Made by a program: the position numbers and the translations under genes. The notes beneath the pieces were generated by a model that searched no databases, was not told where the DNA came from, and was given only the letters and a program-made list of their open reading frames with translations. Positions 1 through 4,477 of a stretch of DNA of 6,546 bases are shown here, piece after piece (position 1 is the first letter of the stretch; every line of letters begins with the position of its first letter). Origin of the DNA: Ardenticatenales bacterium (GTDB lineage: Bacteria > Chloroflexota > Anaerolineae > Promineifilales > UBA4811); the NCBI GenBank assembly GCA_030667645.1, contig DAOUVM010000149.1, forward strand, positions 1 to 6,546, in the 5' to 3' direction.

Positions 1-163
1 CGGGGATACGATCCACGTGGTTATAGAGACTGTCAATCTGAAACCACTCCCCCGACTGGGGGGCGGGTCGGTTGTCCTGAAAGTAAGAGTCATCACCCAG
101 AATGAAAAAGTCGTGGCACGCGGTGAATGGAGTGCGCTGATGCCGAGCAGGCCGGCCGCGTGA
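1..163 (+). CDS. C-terminal end of a hotdog-fold (probably MaoC-like dehydratase) protein, partial
   Basis: The frame is open from the window edge (first complete codon at 2) to TGA at 161-163, giving 53 residues. The fragment begins GDTIHVVIETVNLKP and continues with GGGSVVLKVRVITQNEKVVARGEW. Alternating beta-strand residues, an opening GDTIHV and a closing V-x-x-G-E-W are typical of the last strands of MaoC-type (R)-hydratase hotdog domains, which hydrate enoyl thioesters. The catalytic Asp/His half lies outside the window, so activity cannot be judged. The stop overlaps the GTG start of the next gene (GTGA), so the two are probably co-transcribed and translationally coupled. The reading frame is secure; the family call rests on the strand pattern only, and another hotdog protein such as a thioesterase is possible. 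Confidence 0.6.
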   Translation, partial: GDTIHVVIETVNLKPLPRLGGGSVVLKVRVITQNEKVVARGEWSALMPSRPAA

Positions 164-1164
164 CGATCCCCAGCCCCCCAACCCTGCACTGCCTATCGCT
201 GCCGACGCCGTTCTCAGTGGGGGACGTCAACGTCTATCTTTTGGAATCTGACGGCTATGGTGGAGGGCCGACTCTGCTGGATACGGGCCCGCTGTGGCAA
301 CCGGCGGAGACGGCGCTCAGGCAAGGACTGGCGGCCATGGGATATGCCGTTTCCGATCTGGACCGGATCATCATTAGCCACCCTCACGCGGATCACTGTG
401 GGCTGGCGGGCAAACTGGCGGCCGAATCCAGCGCTCAGGTGCTGGCACATCCGAGCAGCCGCGCCACGCTGGAACATGGTTCGGCCGGCAGTCGGTGGGC
501 GACCCTCTTTTACCGAAAGTGGCTCACACGGAGCGGCGTTCCGGCCCAGGTACAGGAAGCAATCGCGCAAGGCCGAGCCACCACTCGCCAATATGCCCAA
601 TCCGTGCGGGTGGACGCTGAAGTGAACGACGGAGATCGACTACGGATGGGCGGGAGTGATTGGGAGACCATGCTCGTGCCCGGCCATTCAGGCGGCCTGA
701 TCTGTTTTTACGAGCCGGAGACCGGCATTCTGTTGGCGAGCGACCACTTGATTGCCGATATCAGCTCGAATCCGGTCGTCGAGCCGCCTCCGGACGGCGA
801 GAGCGGCCGCCCCAAGCGGCTGCTACAGTACCTCCAGCAGTTGGAGCGGGTAGCATCCCTCCGACCGGCTGTTGCGTATTCGGGTCACGGACAGCCCATC
901 ACGAACGTCCATGGGCTGGCGAAAGAACGAATCGCGTTCCACTACCAACGGGCCGATCAGGTATGGGAGAGTCTGGTGGAGCGCCCGGCGACCCTCTTTG
1001 AGCTCGCCGGCAAGCTGTTCTCTGTTGAACTACCCCCGATTCACCTGTTCTTGGCTCTCTCCGAGGTTCAGGGGCACCTGGACATGTTGGAAGACGCCGG
1101 TCGCGCCCGCTGCTCAACGGATGGTCCGATCTGTTACTGGACCGCGGAGCCCATCTCCAACTAG
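160..1164 (+). CDS. MBL-fold metallo-hydrolase with C-terminal winged-helix domain (LACTB2-like)
   Basis: A 334-residue metallo-beta-lactamase-fold hydrolase, predicted cytosolic and binding two metal ions. Numbered from the GTG at 160, the metal motif HPHADH supplies H74, H76, D78 and H79. Further ligands are H176 (in VPGHSGG), D195 (in LLASDHL) and H243 (in YSGHGQP), so the full ligand set is present. Residues about 254-319 are helical (KERIAFHYQRADQVWESL onward, ending in HLDMLEDAGRA) and match the winged-helix domain found C-terminal to the MBL core in LACTB2-type proteins. LACTB2 itself is an endoribonuclease, and related proteins are thioesterases or lactonases; the substrate here is unknown. 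The GTG start overlaps the preceding stop as GTGA and follows GAGCAGG at 145-151. An in-frame ATG at 127 would add 11 unconserved residues and has no clear ribosome site. Coupling to a MaoC-like gene makes an acyl-thioester role possible, but this is inference. Confidence 0.88.
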   Translation: MTIPSPPTLHCLSLPTPFSVGDVNVYLLESDGYGGGPTLLDTGPLWQPAETALRQGLAAMGYAVSDLDRIIISHPHADHCGLAGKLAAESSAQVLAHPSSRATLEHGSAGSRWATLFYRKWLTRSGVPAQVQEAIAQGRATTRQYAQSVRVDAEVNDGDRLRMGGSDWETMLVPGHSGGLICFYEPETGILLASDHLIADISSNPVVEPPPDGESGRPKRLLQYLQQLERVASLRPAVAYSGHGQPITNVHGLAKERIAFHYQRADQVWESLVERPATLFELAGKLFSVELPPIHLFLALSEVQGHLDMLEDAGRARCSTDGPICYWTAEPISN

Positions 1165-1234
1165 AGACAAGCGATGGCCGAGTGACCGGTGGCCGCCGTG
1201 CGCTTTTTATTCAGGCCGGGCTCCCCCAGAACGA

Positions 1235-1795
1235 TCAGGATGACCGGGCTGCGGTTGGTCCGCACTCACGAGGGGGTTGTGGAGCGACTCTGCCCGTTTC
1301 GACCTGGCCCAGGTAGATCAGTGATTCCACGTCATTGACATCATCAGGAGCATAACGGGCGACGACCGTCCGGACGCGTTCCAAATCTTCCTCTGAGGCC
1401 AGGCCGAGCATCCGAGAGATATCCGCCGCGTCCTGAACACGCGAAGCAGCAAGCTTAATCAACACCAGATAGGGGAGATCCAGCACCGGATAACCGGCCG
1501 GGTCCTGACAACCACGCGCCAGCGCCGCATCCAGCCAGGGATATTCACCCAGAATCACGTCTATCTCGGTCCCGTCTGCTGAGCGATACCGGCAGCCAGG
1601 AGTAGCCAAGGGGGAGACAGCGCGGTACCCGCCCGCATCCAGTCGCTCCCGAACCTCGACCTCATCAGAATGGCGAACGAGGATATACAGATCCTTAGTC
1701 ATCCGCTCGGGCATGTAGGCGCGAGTGGCCACGCCGCCGATGATGACCCAAGGGATGCCTTTGAGAATTGGTCGCAGGTCAGGCCAGGGATTCAT
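1235..1795 (-). CDS. Nucleotidyltransferase-fold protein (MNT/AbiEii-like) with a substituted DxD motif
   Basis: A 186-residue protein in the style of small stand-alone nucleotidyltransferase-fold proteins. It begins MNPWPDLRPI; the GG motif is at 20-21 (WVIIGGVATRAY), followed by the R-x-T-x-D region at 31-40 (RMTKDLYILV). A further acidic residue is D79 (TEIDVIL). A C-terminal helix pair carries K114, R119, D122 and D125 (LIKLAASRVQDAADI), usual for this group. The normal catalytic pair is D-x-D, but the second Asp is Tyr37 (codon TAT, one base from GAT). It may therefore be a weak enzyme, a non-catalytic binder, or a decaying gene. The start chosen has AGGAG seven bases upstream (1803-1807) and agrees with where family similarity begins. 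An in-frame ATG at 1951 would add 52 Arg-rich residues. Some relatives are toxin-antitoxin components, but no partner gene is visible here. Confidence 0.75.
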   Translation of the reverse strand: MNPWPDLRPILKGIPWVIIGGVATRAYMPERMTKDLYILVRHSDEVEVRERLDAGGYRAVSPLATPGCRYRSADGTEIDVILGEYPWLDAALARGCQDPAGYPVLDLPYLVLIKLAASRVQDAADISRMLGLASEEDLERVRTVVARYAPDDVNDVESLIYLGQVETGRVAPQPPRECGPTAARSS

Positions 1796-1802
1796 CGCGG
1801 TT

Positions 1803-1807
1803 CTCCT
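1803..1807 (-). promoter_or_regulatory. Ribosome binding site supporting the 1795 start
   Basis: On the minus strand the sequence reads AGGAG, then seven bases, then ATG at 1795. It is the stronger of the two ribosome sites in front of this reading frame. The other is GGGAGG at 1956-1961, only four bases before the ATG at 1951. Confidence 0.65.
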
Positions 1808-1955
1808 GTGCACGAACTGAGGCGCTGGCACCTGCACGCCAGCACCCGGCCGAATGCGCCGGCGACAGAGATCTATCAGAAAACGCCGACGCTGCACTGC
1901 GGTAAGCTGACCATCAGGTGCAACAGCAGCTATCCCAGATGGAAGACCCATTACG

Positions 1956-1961
1956 CCTCCC
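1956..1961 (-). promoter_or_regulatory. Candidate alternative ribosome binding site for an upstream start at 1951
   Basis: The minus strand reads GGGAGG-CGTA-ATG. The ATG at 1951 is in frame with the nucleotidyltransferase-fold gene and overlaps (TAATG) the stop of a seven-codon ORF that starts at 1974 (MDGLREA). The site lies about 20 bases downstream of the predicted transcript start, so a 238-residue form with an N-terminal extension is possible. The extension shows no recognisable domain. Confidence 0.4.
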
Positions 1962-1983
1962 GTAAGCCGTCCATGACACCAGC

Positions 1984-2012
1984 ATTATACCGGGTTCGGT
2001 GGGCACGATCAA
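1984..2012 (-). promoter_or_regulatory. Sigma70-type promoter driving the minus-strand gene
   Basis: On the minus strand there is a -35 element TTGATC (2007-2012, 4/6 to consensus), a 17-bp spacer (1990-2006) and a perfect -10 TATAAT (1984-1989). The expected transcript start is near 1977. That gives a leader of about 26 nt to the ATG at 1951, or about 182 nt to the ATG at 1795. It stands back to back with the fadR promoter, the two -35 elements being 40 bp apart. Confidence 0.75.
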
Positions 2013-2052
2013 GAAACCCTGCGGAGAGAATAGCTGGGATTCGGAATAGACG

Positions 2053-2081
2053 TTGACAAGTCAGCCCTGGTGGGTTACACT
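2053..2081 (+). promoter_or_regulatory. Sigma70-type promoter of the fadR operon
   Basis: A perfect -35 TTGACA (2053-2058), a 17-bp spacer and a -10 TACACT (2076-2081, 4/6 to consensus). Transcription should start near 2088, giving a leader of about 34 nt before fadR. The -10 touches, and the start point lies inside, the palindromic operator at 2082-2110. A bound repressor would therefore block RNA polymerase. Confidence 0.78.
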
Positions 2082-2110
2082 ATCAGCAACTGGTCTGACC
2101 ACTTGCTGAT
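2082..2110 (+). promoter_or_regulatory. FadR operator: 29-bp near-perfect palindrome
   Basis: The left arm ATCAGCAACTGGTC (2082-2095) and right arm GACCACTTGCTGAT (2097-2110) are inverted copies matching at 13 of 14 positions about a central T (2096). The 17-bp core AACTGGTCTGACCACTT (2088-2104) fits the E. coli FadR site as I recall it (ANCTGGTCNGACNNGTT), with one mismatch near the right end. It sits on the predicted start point of the operon whose first gene encodes a FadR-like protein, so negative autoregulation, relieved by acyl-CoA, is the natural reading. Confidence 0.85.
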
Positions 2111-2121
2111 GAGGCGCGCAA

Positions 2122-2862
2122 ATGCCTGATTGGACCCCACCGTCACGGCCGGCAGAGCTTGCCGAACGGCAATTGATTCGGGGGATTCTGGAGGGAGAGT
2201 TCCCCATCGGAAGCACCCTTCCCGCCGAGCGAGAATTGGCCACGCGACTCGGCGTCACGAGGCCGACGTTGCGCGAGACACTTCAGCGCCTGGCTCGGGA
2301 CGGCTGGATTACCATCAAACAGGGCAAACCCACCCGGGTCAAGGATTTCTGGTGGGAAGGAAACCTCAATGTGCTGCGGGCCATCGTTCGCTACAGCACC
2401 GAGATTCCGGCCGATTTTATCCCCAACTTGCTGGCTGTCCGGCTGGCTCTGGCACCGGCTTATGCCCGAGCAGCGATCGAGCGGGAACCGGAAACGATCA
2501 TCGCATTCCTTTGCCGGTATCCGGACTTGAAGGATAATGCCGCCACCTTTGCAGAGACGGACTGGTCACTGCATTTGGCTCTCATTCGCGCCTCGGGCAA
2601 CCCGGTATACATGTTGATCTACAATGGCTTTGCCGGATTTTACGTGGAGATGGCTCGGCAATACTTTGAGCAGGTGCAGGCACGGGAGAGCTCACGCACG
2701 TTTTATGCGGCGCTGTTGACGGCCGCAGTTCAGGCCGACCCAGCGGCAGCGAGCGCTGCCAGCCTTCGGGCCATGGAAGAGAGCATTGCCCTGTGGAGAA
2801 CAGTGGACGGAGGAGGAGGACCACACCGGTCTGTTGCCCACCTGGGGAGGAGAGAGCTATGA
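2122..2862 (+). CDS. fadR: FadR-like acyl-CoA-responsive transcriptional regulator (GntR family)
   Basis: A 246-residue DNA-binding regulator; E. coli FadR has 239. Residues about 10-75 form the GntR winged helix (LPAERELATRLGVTRPTLRE, then LQRLARDGW and GKPTRVKDFW), very close to E. coli FadR from memory. DNA-contact residues R37, T46, R47, T49 and R51 match E. coli R35, T44, R45, T47 and R49. P48 replaces T46 and Q67 replaces H65. Residues about 80-225 form the helical acyl-CoA domain, with FAETDWSLHLALIRASGNPVY matching the FadR core. In the last helix W225 and S221 line up with W223 and S219, but Y215 and G216 are Ala and Met. The 21-residue tail after W225 is Gly-rich and unlike E. coli. 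FadR represses beta-oxidation genes, activates some fatty-acid synthesis genes and is released by long-chain acyl-CoA. The start has a weak GAGG at 2111-2114. Its own promoter carries a FadR box, and its stop overlaps the next gene. Confidence 0.88.
   Translation: MPDWTPPSRPAELAERQLIRGILEGEFPIGSTLPAERELATRLGVTRPTLRETLQRLARDGWITIKQGKPTRVKDFWWEGNLNVLRAIVRYSTEIPADFIPNLLAVRLALAPAYARAAIEREPETIIAFLCRYPDLKDNAATFAETDWSLHLALIRASGNPVYMLIYNGFAGFYVEMARQYFEQVQARESSRTFYAALLTAAVQADPAAASAASLRAMEESIALWRTVDGGGGPHRSVAHLGRREL
2848..2852 (+). promoter_or_regulatory. Ribosome binding site fixing the AGPS-like start at 2859
   Basis: AGGAG lies six bases before ATG 2859, inside the purine-rich 3' end of fadR. It favours 2859 over the in-frame ATG at 2793, which would add 22 residues with no family similarity. 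The result is an ATGA overlap with the fadR stop, typical of translational coupling. Confidence 0.85.
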
Positions 2863-4454
2863 GACGCTGGAACGGATGGGGGGACGATACCTGTTCACAC
2901 CCGCTGCCAGAACCGGCCATGCCCCGGCTGATCGCCTGGGTCGGACCCAGTGTGCCGCCCAGGGATGCGACACTGGATGAGGTGATAGCAACCGTGCCTG
3001 AATCCCAACTGCCGGACCATGCTTTGATCACGACCGAACCAGAGGACCGGGTGCGCCACTCGCGCGGCCACAGCCTGCCGGATTGGATCGCGATCCGCAG
3101 TGGCCAGGTAGAATCCTTTCCTGACGGTATCGCCTATCCCTCCAGCGATGACGAGGTGAGGGCGCTGCTTGACTGGACCGCGGAGCAGAACGTGGAACTG
3201 ATTCCCTATGGTGGAGGCACCAGCGTCGTGGGGCACATCAACCCCCTGCCAGGCGAACGCCCCACCTTGACGGTCGACCTCGGCCGGCTCAATCGGCTGC
3301 GGTCATTGGATCAAGCCAGCCAACTGGCCACCTTTGGTGGAGGCGTGTGTGGGCCGGACTTGGAGGCTCAACTCAGAGCACACGGGCTTACACTGGGCCA
3401 CTTTCCCCAGTCCTTTGAATATTCCACCCTGGGCGGCTGGGTGGTGACCCGCTCCACCGGACAGCAATCCTACCGCTATGGAAGAATCGAACGAACCTTT
3501 GCCGGCGGCCGGCTGGAAAGCCCGGCTGGGACGCTGGTCATCGCACCCTTTCCGGCCACAGCAGCCGGCCCCGATCTGCGCGAACTGATCCTGGGCTCTG
3601 AAGGACGACTGGGAATCCTCACCGAGGCCACGATTCGAGCCAGCACGCTGCCGGAAGAGGAGAGCTTTCACGCCCTTTTCTTCCCCGATTTCGCCGCCGG
3701 CCAGGCGGCGGTACGCGAGATTGCGCAGGCCCGCATTCCCGTATCCATGTTGCGTTTGAGCACAGCGGCCGAGACCTCCACCAGCCTTGCTCTGGCCGGG
3801 CATGAACGACTGATCGGTGCGCTCGAAAGGGGCCTGAGCGTGCTGGGAACCGGAGCAGAGAAATGCATGATGATGGTGGGCGTCAGCGGACGGTCCGATC
3901 TGGTGCGTCAGGCGCGCCGGGCGGCCATCAGCACAGCCAAGCAGCACAAGGCGATCCACGTGGGCAGGTACATGGGCGAGCAGTGGAACAAATCGCGGTT
4001 CACGACTCCGTACCTGCGCAATACCCTGTGGGAGTTGGGCTATGCCATCGACACGCTAGAGACGGCCGCCAGTTGGGAGCAGATTCCGGCGATCATCGAC
4101 GGGATTGAGGATGCGCTCCGGCCCGGCCTGGAGGCGGAAAATGAGCGGGTGCACGTCTTTACCCACATCTCCCACGTCTACACTGATGGAGCCAGCGTCT
4201 ACACCACCTATCTGTTCCGCCTGCAGCCGGATGCTAATCAGACGCTCGCCTATTGGAGAAAGCTGAAAACAGCCGCGACCCAGGCAATCCTATCGGCCAA
4301 GGGAACGATCAGCCACCAGCACGGCATCGGGACGGACCATGCACCCTACCTGGCAGCAGAAAAAGGCGCGATGGGAATGGCAGCCCTGCAGGAAGCATGC
4401 AAGCTGTTCGATCCGCAGGGGATCATGAACCCCGGAAAGCTGATAGCGGACTAG
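2859..4454 (+). CDS. FAD-binding oxidoreductase, alkylglycerone-phosphate synthase (AGPS)-like
   Basis: A 531-residue flavoprotein of the VAO/PCMH FAD family. It opens MRRWNGWGDD, matching the MKWNGWG element at the start of the AGPS catalytic region. DRVRHSRGHSL (63-73) parallels the DDRV/GH-L stretch of human AGPS. FAD-binding segments are PYGGGTSVVGH (117-127), HFPQSFEYSTLGGWV (181-195) and GSEGRLGILTEATIR (246-260). The substrate/cap region includes RFTTPYLRNTLWELG (380-394) and GASVYTTYLF (444-453). The AGPS triple-His motif appears as SHQHGIG (485-491), so the middle His is Gln487. The end is the usual NPGKL (524-528). AGPS exchanges the acyl chain of acyl-DHAP for a fatty alcohol, making the ether bond of alkyl-DHAP. 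Bacterial members are poorly characterised, and an oxidase or dehydrogenase acting on another hydroxy-acid or glycerol-phosphate substrate is possible. It is coupled to fadR and 23 bp before glpD. No signal peptide or membrane helix is seen. Confidence 0.85.
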   Translation: MRRWNGWGDDTCSHPLPEPAMPRLIAWVGPSVPPRDATLDEVIATVPESQLPDHALITTEPEDRVRHSRGHSLPDWIAIRSGQVESFPDGIAYPSSDDEVRALLDWTAEQNVELIPYGGGTSVVGHINPLPGERPTLTVDLGRLNRLRSLDQASQLATFGGGVCGPDLEAQLRAHGLTLGHFPQSFEYSTLGGWVVTRSTGQQSYRYGRIERTFAGGRLESPAGTLVIAPFPATAAGPDLRELILGSEGRLGILTEATIRASTLPEEESFHALFFPDFAAGQAAVREIAQARIPVSMLRLSTAAETSTSLALAGHERLIGALERGLSVLGTGAEKCMMMVGVSGRSDLVRQARRAAISTAKQHKAIHVGRYMGEQWNKSRFTTPYLRNTLWELGYAIDTLETAASWEQIPAIIDGIEDALRPGLEAENERVHVFTHISHVYTDGASVYTTYLFRLQPDANQTLAYWRKLKTAATQAILSAKGTISHQHGIGTDHAPYLAAEKGAMGMAALQEACKLFDPQGIMNPGKLIAD

Positions 4455-4465
4455 ACAATCGCTAC

Positions 4466-4470
4466 AGGAG
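4466..4470 (+). promoter_or_regulatory. Ribosome binding site fixing the glpD start at 4478
   Basis: AGGAG is followed by seven bases and ATG 4478. The reading frame is open back to an ATG at 4253, but that 75-codon extension overlaps the AGPS-like gene in another frame and is Arg/Gly/Pro-rich shadow sequence. GlpD similarity begins only after 4478. Confidence 0.88.
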
Positions 4471-4477
4471 ATACACC

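Noticed and set aside
1165..1234. Terminator between the convergent MBL and nucleotidyltransferase genes
   Set aside because: A TTTTT run at 1204-1208 is present, but no stem of five or more good pairs precedes it. On the other strand a 5-bp CTGGG/CCCGG stem has no T-run.
2793..2858. 22-codon N-terminal extension of the AGPS-like frame
   Set aside because: It lies inside fadR and is Arg/Pro/Cys-rich shadow sequence; ATG 2859 has AGGAG, and the AGPS start motif WNGWG follows immediately.
3303..3959. Long minus-strand open frame of 218 codons
   Set aside because: It is antisense to the conserved AGPS-like gene and has no recognisable domain; it is a shadow of GC-rich codon use.
4253..4477. 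75-codon N-terminal extension of the GlpD frame
   Set aside because: It overlaps the AGPS-like gene in another frame and has no GlpD similarity; ATG 4478 has AGGAG at ideal spacing.
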